33,956 nt of DNA from Lentisphaerae bacterium RIFOXYA12_64_32 (GCA_001803235.1 MHBL01000111.1:1-33956), one strand, 5' to 3'; numbered from the stretch's first letter, positions 26,901-33,956 are shown. Notes: generated by a model from the sequence alone, not told the origin. Program-made: numbers and translations.

Positions 26901-29900
26901 TGTCCGGATCGGTTTCGGCCATGAGCGTCGCCTGGACGGTCACGGTTTCCTGAGCTGGCTGTTTGCCGAGAGACACGTTGACGCCGACCGTCTCGCCCTC
27001 GGGAACAGCAACAGTCCGCGGAGAAACCACGATTGCCGTCGCCCCTTTGCTTGCTTCCGGCGTATTGCCGTAGGCGCCCATGTTCACTCGCGCTCCGTTC
27101 GGAGTCGGTTCTCGATCATAGGCGGCGGCAGGGTCGCCAGCATCAATCGCCGGGCTCGTGACCGCGTCCGCGATCCACTGTCCGGAGGAGCGGTCGTAGC
27201 GGCCTTCCTGAGACTTGAGGTGATAGTCGCCGCCTGCCCAGACATCGTCGCTGCCATCGGCTGGCGTACCGTGGACGTCCCAGAGGCCGGGGCTGGCGAA
27301 GTTCGGGTCCACCGTCAGATTGCGGTACTTGAGGTCCCACGTCCAGGCGGTGCCGGTTCGAGCGCCGAGGAAACCGCCTTCGATATCGGAGAACGAGATC
27401 TCCCCGTGCGTGGTCTCTGGCACCAGGCAGTCGAGTTGCACGGTGTCCGGACTGCCGCCAACATTGCCGCGATTGCCCCAGAGGATGGAACTGCAGACAA
27501 CGAAATCGCAGGAGTCCCGAACCAGCATGCCAGCCGCGCCCGATTGAATGGCTTTGTTGTCAGCCAACGTCACGTTTTTCAAGAGGATGGCGCTGCCAGA
27601 CGCGGTCAACCCGCCGCCATCGGAACCCAGATTCCCGGCAATGACACAGTCCTCCAGCACCATCTTGCTCGCGAACACTTCGATACCCGCCGTACCAGAA
27701 GCGTGCCTGTTGCCGTCGATGACGCATCGTTTGAGGGTGGCCTGGACCTGGTGGAGGCGGATTCCGCCACCGGCGTTGCCGGTGATGGCACAGTGAGAGA
27801 CCTCGACCGTGGCGTTCTCGCAGACCACCCCGCCTTGCCCGCCATGCGTGACGGTGACACCGCGAAGACGGCATTCGTGGGCCCCCGTGTTCCGCAGGGA
27901 CAGGACCGGAGTCGCATCGTCGCCCTGCAGCACGGTGGCAGCAACGACGGCCAGGTCTTCGGGGGCCGTGCTTTCCAGGGAGACCGACTTCCCCTCGATC
28001 GATACGCAGACCGAATAGACGCCGGGGTAGAGCACGACGGTCTCGCCGTCCGTTGCGGCATTCACGATCGCCTGGAGAGAATCCGGCGCGGCAGGATCCA
28101 AGCCATGTTGCAGTTCCCAACCGTCGCCAACACCGTCGTGGTCAGTGTCGCGATCGTTGGGGTTGGTTCCCGCGGCGAGTTCCTGGATCCCGGTCAGGCC
28201 GTCACCGTCAGGATCGGCATCAGGCGAAGCGCTACCTGCGAAGTACACGCTCTCCCACCAGTCTGGCAGGCCGTCGCCATCGGTGTCGGGAATGGCGATG
28301 GTGACGGTGGCCATGGCCGTGGCGGCGGCCGTGTCAGTAGCGGCGTAGGTGAAGGTGTCCACTCCAACGCAGTTGGGTCTGGGCGTATAGGTGAAACTGC
28401 CGTCGGCGTTGAGGGTGACGAGGCCTTTGGCCGGCCCCGTCGTCAGGACGGCCTGCAGTTGCTCGCCCGCGTCAGGGTCGGTGTCGTTGCCGAGCACGCC
28501 GGGGGCGGCGACTGACAGGACGGCGTTGGACGAGAAAGTGTAAGCGTCCGCGTTGGCGGTAGGCGCTGCGTTGTTCGAGCGAGTGTTGACGGTGATGGTG
28601 TCGCTGCCGCCATTCCCGTCGTCAACCTGGACCACAAAGGAATCCGCGCCGTTGTAGTTGGCCTGGGGTGTGTAGGAAACGGATTTCGGTGATCCCGTGC
28701 CTGAGACGGATGCCGTGCCATGTCCGGCCGGCGCGGCGATCGACCACGTCAACACGCTGCTTTCGACGTCGGTGGCGTGGAGCGTGATGAGGACAGGGGC
28801 CGGCGCTCCACCTCTGTCCATGATGACGGTCATGGCATCCCCTTCGGCGATGACGGGTGGATCGTTGACCGGGTTCACCGCGACACTGACGGTGATGCTG
28901 TCCGCCGCGCCGTTGCCGTCGTCAACTCTGACCACGAACGAGTCGGCGCCGGACCAGTTGGCGGCTGGCGTGTAGGAGATAACCTTCGCCGCGCCCGTGC
29001 CGGAGGCCGAGGCTGTGCCGTGACTGGCGGGCGTGGCGACCGACCACGTCAGCACGGGATTGTCCGCATCGGCAGCATGGAGTGTGATGGCGAATGGGGT
29101 GGGGACGCCGTCCTCGTCCATAGTGGGGGAAACGGCGTCTCCTTCGGCGATGACGGGCGGGTCATTGACCGGTTCGACCGTGATGGTGACCGTCGCCGGG
29201 GCGGAGACAGCGCCCTTGTCGTCCGCAACCGTGAAGGTGAACGAGTCCGTCCCGGACCAGTTGGTTTCCGGGGTGTAGACGCGGTCGAACCCAGTGCCGG
29301 CGAGCATGCCGTGCTGGGGCGCATTGACGATGGTGTAGGCAAGGGTCACCCGCTCCGCATCGTCCGCGGGAAGCCAAATCCGCGTGGCGATGTCTTCCGT
29401 GGTCAAGACGGTCTTGGCGATAGCGGTGGGCGGGAAATTGCACTCAAAGGCGGTGAGAACGATGGAGTGGGAATAGCTGCAAGCAATGCCCTGAACCCCC
29501 GAGGCGAAGACCTGTACAGGGCTGTACCTGGTCGTGGTGGTGCCGTCGCCGAGCTGGCCGGAGGCGTTGTAGCCGCAGGCCCAGAGCGAGCCGTCCGTCT
29601 TGACGATCAGCGTGTAGGCGCCGCCCGCGGCGACCTGGGCCACGCCAGAAGGCAGAATCTGGACGGGTGCGTACCGGTTCGTGGTCGTGCCGTCACCGAG
29701 CCGGCCGGAACCGTTGTTTCCGCAGGCCCATAGTGATCCGTCCGCCTTGAGGATCAGCGTGTGGTCGTCGCCCGCGGCGACCTGGGCCACGCCGGAAGTC
29801 AGAATCTGGACGGGGGTTGTGCGGGTCGCAGTCGTCCCGTCGCCGAGTTGGCCGTAGTTGTTGCGGCCGCAGGCCCAAAGCGAGCCGTCTGTCTTGACGA

Positions 29901-32900
29901 TCAGCGTGTGGTAGGCGCCCCCTGCGGCCTGGGCCACACCGGACGACAAGATCTGGACCGGGGCAGTCCGGTTGGTAGTGGTGCCGTCGCCGAGTTGGCC
30001 GTAGTTGTTGTTGCCGCAGGCCCAGAGCGAGCCGTTCGTCTTGAGAATCAGTGTGTGATGGTTGCCCGCGGCTACCTGGGCCACGCCGGAAGACAAGACC
30101 TGCACGGGGGAGTTGCGCTGTGTTGTTGTGCCGTCGCCGAGTTGGCCAGAGGAGTTGTAGCCGCAGGCCCAAAGCGAACCATCCGTCTTCACCATCAAGG
30201 TGTGGTAGCGTCCCGCCGCGATTTGGATCACGGCGGAGGAGAGGACTTGGACGGGGCTGTACCGATTCGTTGTGGTACCGTCACCAAGCTGGCCGTAGTA
30301 GTTGTAACCGCAGGCCCAGAGCGAGCCGTCCATCTTGACGATCGACGTGTGGTAGTCACCTGCCGCGACCTGGGCCGCGCCGGAAGACGGAACCTGGATC
30401 GGGGCGGTTCGTCTTGTGGTGGCGCCGTCGCCGAGTTGGCCTTTGCAGTTGTAGCCACAGACCACCAGCGAGCCATCGGTCTTGACGATCAACGTGTGGT
30501 AGTCGCCCGCGGCGACCTGGGCCACGCCGGAGGGCAGGACTTGGACGGGCGTGTTGCGCTGTGCAACAGTGCCGTCGCCGAGCTGGCCGTAGTAGTTGTA
30601 GCCGCAGGCCCAGAGCGAACTGTCGGTCTTGAGGACCATCGTCTGGTAGTAGCGTGCGGCGACTTTGGACACACCAGAAGCGAGAACCTGGACCGGTGTG
30701 TTACGCTGCGTGGTGGTGCCGTCGCCGAGCTGGCCGTAGGTGTTGTCGCCACAGGCCCAGAGTGAACCATCGGTCTTCACGATCAATGTGTGAGCTCCGC
30801 CCGCGGCAACCCGCGCCACACCGGAGGACAGGATTTGGACCGGCGATGTGCGCCTCGTGACGGTGCCGTCACCGAGCTGGCCGTAGGCGTTGTCGCCACA
30901 GGCCCAGAGTGAACCATCGATCTTCACAATCAATGTGTGAGCTCCGCCCGCGGCGACTTGGGCCACGCCGGAGGACAGAACCTGGACCGGCGATGTGCGG
31001 TTCGTGGTGGTGCCGTCGCCGAGTTGGCCGTAGTAGTTGTAGCCGCAGGCCCAGAGTGATCCGTCGGTCTTTACGATCAGCGAATAGGAATCGCCCGTGG
31101 CGACCTGCGACACGCCAGAGGACAGTATCCGTATGGGTGTCGTGCGTTGCGTGGTCGTGCCATCGCCGAGTTGACCACTCGAGTTGTAGCCGCAGGCCCA
31201 CAGCGAACCGTCGGTCTTCACGATCAGCGTATGCGTCCCCCCCGCGGCCACTTGCACCACGCCGGAAGGCAAGACCCGGACGGGGGTGTACCTGTCCGTT
31301 GTCGTGCCAACCCCGAGTTGACCATTCATGTTGTACCCGCAAGCCCAAAGCGAACCGTCGGCCCGGACGATAAGGGTGTGCATGTAGCCCGCCGCAACTT
31401 GGACAACGTCCCCCCATTCCTGGCATTGTTTGGGTAACAGGTGATCGTTGAAGCCGAGTTGGCCGTACTCGTTGTCGCCCATGCCGTACGCTTTCGGGCT
31501 GCTGACCTGAACGTTGGCCGTCGTTTCGGCGCTCTGTGCGCCAGCCTGGTCCCGGGCGCGGTAGGTGAAGGTGTCCGTGTCGGTGAAGCCCGCTGCCGGG
31601 GTGTAGGTGAACGAACCGTCGGCGTTCAGCGAGATCATGCCGTGGGCCGGGGCCTGGACCAGGACCGCGGTGATGACCGGACTGTCCTCGTCGCTGTCAT
31701 TGGCCAGCACGCCTTGGGCCGCGGTTGCAGTGAGAGTCTGCATGTACATCGTAGAGTAAGTGTCGGGCTGGGCCACGGGGGCATCGTTGACCGGAACTAC
31801 GGTCAGATCGAAGGTGGGAAGACTCGCTGTAAGCCCGCCAGCGTCCGTGACCGCGATGACGATGCCGTTGGTCGTGCCCACGTGTTCGTTGCCCGGAATA
31901 CCGGAGAGCGCGCCGGTCGTCGTACTGAATGCGGCCCAAGATGGCTTGTTCGTGATCGCGAAAGTGCGGGTGTCGCCCGCGTCCGGATCGCTGGCCGTGG
32001 GAGTGAACGAGTAGGCGCTGTCCTCGTTGACCGTGGCGGCCGGCGTGCCGGAAATGGTTGGCGGGTCGTTCACGGGTAAGACGGTGATCGAGACGGTAAC
32101 GGGGGCGCTGTCCAGGTTGCCGTCGTTGACCTTGAACACGAATGCATCGCTGCCGTTGGCGTTCGAACTGGGTGTATACGTCAGGTTCGGCGCTGCGCCC
32201 GAGAGCACGCCCTTGGCTGGCGGGGTGACAACCGTGCAGGTGAGCGTATCGCCCTCGATGTCGGTCCCGGCCAGGGAGATGGCCTTGGCCGTATCTTCGG
32301 GGGTGGTCACGGATTGGGCGGTGGCGACCGGTGCATCGTTGACCGGGGTGATGGAGATGGAAATCGTGGCTGGTCCGCTAGCCTGGATACCGTCATGAAC
32401 CTTGAATGTGAACGAATCGCCACCGTTCACATTGGGATTCGGGACATAGGTCAAGTTCGGGGCCGTGCCCAAGAGCACACCCTTGGTTGGCTGCGTGAGG
32501 ATTTCGTAGGTGAGAGTATCCCCCTCCTCGTCCGTGCCGGCGAGGATGATCGCCTTGGGCGTGTCCTCGGTCGTAGCGATCGACTGTGCCGTAGCGACGG
32601 GTGCGTCGTTGATCGGGGCGATCGTGACCTCGACTGTGATCGTGTCCGCGCCGCCATTGCCGTCGGCGACCTGGACGACGAAGCTGTCCGGGCCGTTGTA
32701 GTTCGCCGCGGGTGTGTAGGCGATGGGCTTCGCCGTGCCGGTACCGGAGACCGATGCGGCGCCGTGCGACGCTGGGGTGGCGATGGACCAGGTGATGGTG
32801 GCGTCGGCGTCGGGGTCGGAGGCGTCCAGGGTGAGGGCGAAGGCGGTGGGCGCGCCGTCCTCGTCCATGCTGACGGTGACGGGGCTGCCGCGGCCGGTGT

Positions 32901-33956
32901 CGATGGCTGGCGGCTCGTTGACGTTGGTCAGGGTGATGGTGACGACGGCGGTGGCGGTGAGCGCGCCGGCATCGGTGACGGTGATGTTGAGGGTGAATGA
33001 TGGCGTGGTTTCGAAGTCGAGCTGTGCGGAGTCCGCAACCGTGATCTGGCCCGTGGCGGCCGCGACGCTGAACGCGGTCGCGCCCGTACCGCCGGTGACG
33101 GTGAACGTGCGCGTGTCGCCGGCGTCGACATCGGTGGCGATGATCGTTCCCACGATCGAGGCATTGGCGCTGTTTTCCGCGACGCTGAACGCTTGGTTGT
33201 CGACGATCGGCGGCTCGTTGACATTGGTCAGGGTGACGGTGACCACGGCGGTGTCGGCGAGCGCGCCGGTGTCGGTGACGGTGATGTTCAGGGTGAACGA
33301 GGGGTTGGTCTCGAAGTCGAGTGGTGCGGAGTTCGCAACCGTGATCTGGCCGGTGGCGGCGGCGACGCTGAACGCAGTTGCGCCCGTCCCGCCAGCGACG
33401 GCGAACGTGCGCGTGTCGCCGGCGTCCACGTCCGTGGCGATGATCGTACCCACGCTCGAGGCATTAGCGCTGTTCTCGGCGACGGTGAAGGCCTGGTCGT
33501 CGACCACGGGCGCGTCGTTGACATTGGTGACGGCGATCGTGAACGACTTGGTGAACTGGCCCCCGGCCGAGTCGGTCGCCTTGACCTGGATGCTGTACGA
33601 CGAGACCGCCTCGTAGTTGAGCGCGACGCCGGCCTTGAGACGCAACGTGGTTCCGGCAACCTCGAAGTTGCCGGACAGATCGCTCTGCAAAGTGAATGTG
33701 TGCGTGTCGCCCGGGGTCGAGTCCACGGCGGAGAGTGTGCCCACGGTCGCCGCCGGGCTGTTCTCGGCGACACTGGCGTTGGTCAGGAGGATGTCCGTTG
33801 GCGGGGCGTTTGCCGAGTCGCCCGCCAACCGGATATCGTCGATGTTCCAGCCGGAGCGCGACCAGGCGCCGCTCGAGCTGACCTGGTAGCCCCAGCGAAT
33901 GCGCACGGCGGCCTGGTTGTCGGCGACGCTGCTGATGTTGTAGTCCTGTTGTTGCC
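17008..33956 (-). CDS. Giant multidomain Rhs/YD-repeat protein with alpha/beta-hydrolase tip (5' end outside window)
   Basis: One frame stays open from the right edge to the TGA at 17008, with 5,648 residues visible. A GTG at 33906 is not the true start, because the frame continues upstream to the edge. Order by position: end of a beta-sandwich (WNIDDIRL); three cadherin-like repeats (32920-33800); cadherin-like/Big tandems (31500-32920); 14 RCC1 repeats (29450-31495); four more cadherin-like domains (28310-29440); DxDxDG calcium loops (28095-28300); right-handed beta-helix (27050-28075); two Calx-beta-like domains (26350-27050); chitobiase-C-like and FnIII-like domains (25550-26030); alpha/alpha toroid (24660-25420); transglutaminase-like domain (24200-24560); DUF6531-like GDPVDIVTGDF (about 22650); YD repeats (18050-22350); Rhs core RFLQRDPAGFVDGANLYAY; DPDGL; hydrolase tip. 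Rhs shells encapsulate a C-terminal toxin, and DPxGL is their self-cleavage motif. Secretion or surface display is inferred from the domain types. The delivery route is unknown, since no secretion genes are present. Confidence 0.9.
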   Translation of the reverse strand, partial: QQQDYNISSVADNQAAVRIRWGYQVSSSGAWSRSGWNIDDIRLAGDSANAPPTDILLTNASVAENSPAATVGTLSAVDSTPGDTHTFTLQSDLSGNFEVAGTTLRLKAGVALNYEAVSSYSIQVKATDSAGGQFTKSFTIAVTNVNDAPVVDDQAFTVAENSANASSVGTIIATDVDAGDTRTFAVAGGTGATAFSVAAATGQITVANSAPLDFETNPSFTLNITVTDTGALADTAVVTVTLTNVNEPPIVDNQAFSVAENSANASIVGTIIATDVDAGDTRTFTVTGGTGATAFSVAAATGQITVADSAQLDFETTPSFTLNITVTDAGALTATAVVTITLTNVNEPPAIDTGRGSPVTVSMDEDGAPTAFALTLDASDPDADATITWSIATPASHGAASVSGTGTAKPIAYTPAANYNGPDSFVVQVADGNGGADTITVEVTIAPINDAPVATAQSIATTEDTPKAIILAGTDEEGDTLTYEILTQPTKGVLLGTAPNLTYVPNPNVNGGDSFTFKVHDGIQASGPATISISITPVNDAPVATAQSVTTPEDTAKAISLAGTDIEGDTLTCTVVTPPAKGVLSGAAPNLTYTPSSNANGSDAFVFKVNDGNLDSAPVTVSITVLPVNDPPTISGTPAATVNEDSAYSFTPTASDPDAGDTRTFAITNKPSWAAFSTTTGALSGIPGNEHVGTTNGIVIAVTDAGGLTASLPTFDLTVVPVNDAPVAQPDTYSTMYMQTLTATAAQGVLANDSDEDSPVITAVLVQAPAHGMISLNADGSFTYTPAAGFTDTDTFTYRARDQAGAQSAETTANVQVSSPKAYGMGDNEYGQLGFNDHLLPKQCQEWGDVVQVAAGYMHTLIVRADGSLWACGYNMNGQLGVGTTTDRYTPVRVLPSGVVQVAAGGTHTLIVKTDGSLWACGYNSSGQLGDGTTTQRTTPIRILSSGVSQVATGDSYSLIVKTDGSLWACGYNYYGQLGDGTTTNRTSPVQVLSSGVAQVAAGGAHTLIVKIDGSLWACGDNAYGQLGDGTVTRRTSPVQILSSGVARVAAGGAHTLIVKTDGSLWACGDNTYGQLGDGTTTQRNTPVQVLASGVSKVAARYYQTMVLKTDSSLWACGYNYYGQLGDGTVAQRNTPVQVLPSGVAQVAAGDYHTLIVKTDGSLVVCGYNCKGQLGDGATTRRTAPIQVPSSGAAQVAAGDYHTSIVKMDGSLWACGYNYYGQLGDGTTTNRYSPVQVLSSAVIQIAAGRYHTLMVKTDGSLWACGYNSSGQLGDGTTTQRNSPVQVLSSGVAQVAAGNHHTLILKTNGSLWACGNNNYGQLGDGTTTNRTAPVQILSSGVAQAAGGAYHTLIVKTDGSLWACGRNNYGQLGDGTTATRTTPVQILTSGVAQVAAGDDHTLILKADGSLWACGNNGSGRLGDGTTTNRYAPVQILPSGVAQVAAGGAYTLIVKTDGSLWACGYNASGQLGDGTTTTRYSPVQVFASGVQGIACSYSHSIVLTAFECNFPPTAIAKTVLTTEDIATRIWLPADDAERVTLAYTIVNAPQHGMLAGTGFDRVYTPETNWSGTDSFTFTVADDKGAVSAPATVTITVEPVNDPPVIAEGDAVSPTMDEDGVPTPFAITLHAADADNPVLTWSVATPASHGTASASGTGAAKVISYTPAANWSGADSFVVRVDDGNGAADSITVSVAVNPVNDPPVIAEGDAMTVIMDRGGAPAPVLITLHATDVESSVLTWSIAAPAGHGTASVSGTGSPKSVSYTPQANYNGADSFVVQVDDGNGGSDTITVNTRSNNAAPTANADAYTFSSNAVLSVAAPGVLGNDTDPDAGEQLQAVLTTGPAKGLVTLNADGSFTYTPRPNCVGVDTFTYAATDTAAATAMATVTIAIPDTDGDGLPDWWESVYFAGSASPDADPDGDGLTGIQELAAGTNPNDRDTDHDGVGDGWELQHGLDPAAPDSLQAIVNAATDGETVVLYPGVYSVCVSIEGKSVSLESTAPEDLAVVAATVLQGDDATPVLSLRNTGAHECRLRGVTVTHGGQGGVVCENATVEVSHCAITGNAGGGIRLHQVQATLKRCVIDGNRHASGTAGIEVFASKMVLEDCVIAGNLGSDGGGLTASGSAILLKNVTLADNKAIQSGAAGMLVRDSCDFVVCSSILWGNRGNVGGSPDTVQLDCLVPETTHGEISFSDIEGGFLGARTGTAWTWDLKYRNLTVDPNFASPGLWDVHGTPADGSDDVWAGGDYHLKSQEGRYDRSSGQWIADAVTSPAIDAGDPAAAYDREPTPNGARVNMGAYGNTPEASKGATAIVVSPRTVAVPEGETVGVNVSLGKQPAQETVTVQATLMAETDPDIRIQSASLLTFTAQNWNVLQQVIVGAQVDGDATNGTGSLVLSSAGFPEVQVPLTELDRENPTNWPLLGAGMPNRIGTTRTLLSVSEGGTAALPVRLHAQPAADVVVAAAFLPGADPDIGLPASVSLTFTPANWNQWQFVAVSALDDADTANGEAVLQLTSPGLAPVNVAVREVDADNPGNPPVILGGYPPNGALVGTDGGAGGLQLTYIFADTGAGGVNTAGVHLRDVFGNDITSKALQTADATLHQNAIQWTVQNPADGPLAYTLVLADNEGHQVEYSLGFTIDAASPQTTASLLGGAYPGAISVSLAASELATIYYSTDGYPPVAGAANTAVFESLTPIQVARTTRLQYFAVDAAGNREPTQSQVYVIGSVPDAPQKPTAQVTGQTGAVLVQWLPVSPAPQAYRVYRALNAQDTRLLLGSRESGCPAPAALRIGEVAGGAALELNDSAVVPGVTYWYGVAYVAASDRESTLSPLAAVAVPASAPPANIQQSTERATAWLEAEQADEGSWGEDERTRLLCTAQVVRALKAVARDNAGSRQALFYLRGRRADNNRFLAEKMLALRAWGQDVTRYASALMAQASWGSNQIQGWGLRQPYKTAAVDTAVAMLALLPEHRNDLAGAEDSLRNRLTQTSGRDRYSWQTTWPRTGAPDDILVSALAGAALAKHGTPPAFYCWWVLDEQRPNGSLDNDAAATAEALLQLDWLDLRDGAVDAALGYLLGQQALNGSWQDDPYLTGLCLEALAKYSNRTAVTPAPCADTEASADAGDPGARAETVETPFAPELRELAASLHNDPRDIYAWVRQNIEFEDYDLSRKGALTTYFTGRGNEWDQCSLLIALLRISGIPAKYVYMNHADVVYVEAQVAEKYYKGFRQNGKPCWVQLVPWFKELHVTEGIDLFPSATIPAALNFDFDAYVSSMTSKTALELFEEKMQDYLTANHPGKSLKDVPTRCQTIATPCSLLPCILPNTHDFGLGYTWTRFNDIPAAQRSSVTVRIRKYQADGNGPVLIEHAIALPAVSGKRLCLDFTQVGGAYTPILHLNGTTVATGTSALAASESFTPDFVWSNGATETCPPEPVGTFMHISFDPLAASQQYIEDLKRELGDLNAADAFAASTRERYLGRIGAALAAVYELRDTVAVRRTQALLGITANMRDPSYVLLLYVTPDASQQLQMIADSEGNTPLGLVPAWHIDCRYTSGWWLYEHAGTYLPWDHPLAQLLWKLMGYSGSLNEGSIFDDLQNTPGLNAVRGLMVAHRDGIEVATLTKDAATGKIHLVSATRDVLLTQQQFQTELQAKPNPLKASTIASTIDDILNQNGTVIMPLQRVSYEGLSADVRIAHTSEHNSYLFDLDNGGASNTTPAPDPTITWAYWSNSLVLESLQRDLAEMRQQQLTDTSGAVQKEWPSIVARLIHTVGDPVDIVTGDFQCDELADLSVAAPGPDLELRRFYRNRLVYNGPFGHGWAWNHSECILPMQDGSLWFYDAQQRQSQIGWENSQYVYPPGATFRITKETNGSYTLVHKDQTTLRFDANGVLTEKRDTNGNTLTFGYNANYLPVSVTDTLGRTLALTYNAAGKVEKATAPGSQACFYVYGGSNLSGVKAQMSAQTGANLDAALIRAAGSGTAAAALPLLGAAEDLVAFVDVAGNVTAYSYVQNQENEHCNHNLAQYWLPNGDYLKLGYYKNDTVAWHQNAKGEVFNFQYSFLNRYAETWNEAGYYRKVFWNDNHDVTRVTTEDQALELMEYDANHNLTAKTDGNGNRTEFTYDTWRNVTSTTLFLENGDMATTTYTYTYHPAKPGLVTKVIVKNPEHQDEPTFPGVVLDFDANGNLLTRTDPPVDGVQHRLRHQYDSRGNVTVTVDEESVNGGAWTQLRRTDNAYAPAWPVLPATVTDTYNAVTSFTYDAIGNLLERETPSSIPGQSATTSFTYNAYGQITHVTNPLGNTVENRYDENRRLLTTTAPNGAVTANVYDVSRDIVSGAKLLEAIDPLGHTQRFTYDAVGNAVSKTDANGNTSTFRYDGLGRPIAATDALGNTTDFDYDANGNLTSTTSPRPLGEGQGEGARTVFAYDAANRKTSVTDALGNTATFEYDLNGNLIRTTTPDNVVTEIEYDALNRPVRTVQNASAASAADKRISTVTYDALGRKTRETGPDGHYTRWVYDATGALCTLAIGESDPDARRYTFTPAAAIPHNIVALRFEMAAEDSFKLLTQAVTEYDARGLVWRTRDGRGNDTTFTEFEYDAAGRKIAVSSFVSTGAPASSRALRTEHEYDAVGNLTTVRVKDSNDQRLAETRHRYNLRGERIATTQVFLDANGSEVAGNPPLPVGEGQGEGATRGFAYDANGNLTSVTDAEGNTSWTYYDALNRKIATADAEGNTTLFDYDENGNLVNIIDPLNNLASSEYDANNRVTKTIDATGNETQFTYDSMGRVLTKIRPDPAAIGPSIVTRYTYTAFGQIETVTEAEGTADEAVTTYTYTPGGQIASITDPRNNTVRFEYDGAGRKTAAIDADLTREEYAYDANDNLVLTTKRDGTLVRRTYDSLNRLTLVEVNPGAGYTTEQEFGYDALSRMTSASDRNGGATTHTVGFEYDSLSRLATETQDGYAVARTYDRRSQLTGLDYPGGAVVEFAYNTAGAVAGVDYTPYGAPTSSAAVFDYDAASRLTGATLGNGVTMTRTLNANGQEVSRAYTLGAANLASVALGTPADPVATAYDFRGNVAHLSATLSGLAAPVTKDFVYDALSRLTAETSTGVPASTYAHTWDHDLSGNWTATNQNGASEVRTANADNEYSAIDGFSVVYDANGNILEPDASTEYVYDWANRLVEVRQNAQTVATFQYDAVNRRVAKSAGSVTTRYVYSGPDIVEEYENGAPTPARTHVHVPGNVGAPLLTILANGAELWHLTDRQGSVLALANSTGAVVETRTYTAFGAMTAYDAVGTTLAASASAYGFTGQRWDAESALWDYRNRAYSPTLGRFLQRDPAGFVDGANLYAYCRNNPVLFTDPDGLIARRAGEAAFGLGKDILMLPYTIGTGAVQGYKDWRGENIGGVYLLTKDARGNVVETPLGDAGDNLATILADPRCEGVPEVWLNGQSNERDRSELLATEHTWFGKTERSVIVIHNPTHGLIADTFSTALEKFFGPSNVSKQTAEILSYRAERNIPTHFVVHSQGAVMGTSALRLLALDYGQHRWSNLKPEYHGSASNYYMARLSNALVGGQWQGMKNSSRDAVGIVLGLNSVNPLWIARSLLWAPSLGITSARDIQMDPNNPNFSNPHIFPSYRSQHTYYTPLPKPEPWWRLLTYPLY
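19914..19951. repeat. Palindromic repeat inside the Rhs coding frame (type B, copy 1)
   Basis: CCCTCACCCTGG precedes a perfect 9-bp hairpin CCCTCTCCC-ACG-GGGAGAGGG (19931-19951). On the coding strand it gives PLPVGEGQGEG, absent from the paralogous position in the orphan copy. The CCCTCACCCTGGCCCTCTCCC form is one I recognise as scattered through many bacterial genomes. Confidence 0.7.
20124..20150 (+). repeat. REP-like element, copy 4, inside the Rhs coding frame
   Basis: The same GCCCGCG-AGGA-CGCGGGC hairpin as at 17-34, 5999-6016 and 6053-6070 occurs here, flanked by GA and GCTCCAG. It encodes GAPASSRAL between two YD repeats and keeps the frame. The orphan copy lacks these residues. Confidence 0.75.
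20727..20764. repeat. Palindromic repeat inside the Rhs coding frame (type B, copy 2)
   Basis: CCCTCACCCTGGCCCTCTCCC at 20729-20749 is followed by a slightly decayed right arm, GGGGGCGAGGGG. It encodes SPRPLGEGQGEGAR in a YD linker in the same orientation as the copy near 19930. Confidence 0.65.
29450..31495 (-). repeat. Fourteen RCC1 repeats, 147-bp period
   Basis: Each 49-residue unit reads roughly GQLGDGTTT, then VQVLSSGVAQVAAG, HTLIVKTDGSLWACG and YN. I count 14 units by the GQLG or GRLG motif, enough for two seven-bladed beta-propellers. DNA spacing between adjacent units is exactly 147 bp where measured (29541 to 29688). The units are far more alike than independent domains would be, implying recent expansion or gene conversion. 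Confidence 0.85.
32920..33510 (-). repeat. Near-identical pair of 300-bp cadherin-like repeats
   Basis: The second and third cadherin-like domains align at an exact 300-bp offset (for example 33021 and 33321), with about 90% DNA identity by eye. Both carry the VAENSANAS, DVDAGDTRTF and QITVA motifs. The first domain (33510-33800) is more divergent. Confidence 0.7.

Noticed and set aside
25387..28515. Plus-strand open frame of about 1,040 codons
   Set aside because: It lies wholly opposite the beta-helix and toroid part of the giant gene and has no recognisable protein features.
29450..31495. CRISPR-like array
   Set aside because: The 147-bp repeats are contiguous and translate as RCC1 units; there are no spacers and no cas genes.
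17008..33956. Type VI secretion cargo
   Set aside because: No VgrG, Hcp, PAAR or Eag genes are seen in the window. The N-terminus is outside it, so the delivery route is left open.

Overview
This is high-GC bacterial chromosome with Sec and lipoprotein signals, implying a diderm. The giant protein contains a beta-helix segment ending in an 'AIDAGDP ... NMGAYG' block, which I associate with Planctomycetes, Lentisphaerae/Kiritimatiellae and Hydrogenedentes. I therefore lean towards a PVC-group or Hydrogenedentes-like, perhaps metagenome-derived, organism. No rRNA is present to settle this.

The left third (1-10.6 kb) is mostly housekeeping. It holds a secreted protein with a discoidin-like C-terminus, a tiny lipoprotein, a LigB-type class III extradiol dioxygenase, a convergent B12-type radical SAM enzyme and a single-pass membrane protein. 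A translation and RNA-decay block follows: rpsO (S15), pnp (PNPase), rpmE (L31) and prfA (RF1). The gaps between these genes are rich in palindromic repeats, and a long inverted repeat sits in the rpsO-pnp leader.

The right two thirds (10.7-34 kb) are read from the minus strand and form one accessory island. A giant gene (17008 to beyond the right edge, more than 5,640 codons visible) encodes a surface or secreted polymorphic-toxin-like protein. In order it carries cadherin-like repeats, 14 RCC1 repeats, more cadherin-like repeats, calcium-binding DxDxDG loops, a beta-helix, Calx-beta-like domains, an alpha/alpha toroid, a degenerate transglutaminase-like domain, a DUF6531-like start, many YD repeats, an Rhs core ending in DPDGL, and a 297-residue alpha/beta-hydrolase tip. 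A lipoprotein gene with a strong ribosome binding site starts 25 bp downstream.

The whole [Rhs core + hydrolase tip + lipoprotein] unit is present a second time, exactly 3,698 bp further downstream. There the Rhs part is a 5'-truncated orphan with one internal frameshifting deletion, while its tip and lipoprotein are intact. Two more unrelated lipoprotein genes follow. The best reading is an Rhs-type lipase effector with a lipoprotein immunity partner, plus an orphan tip/immunity cassette that can recombine with the main gene. This is the system most worth pursuing. Several short palindromic repeat families have also inserted in frame into the Rhs coding sequence, at different places in the two copies.
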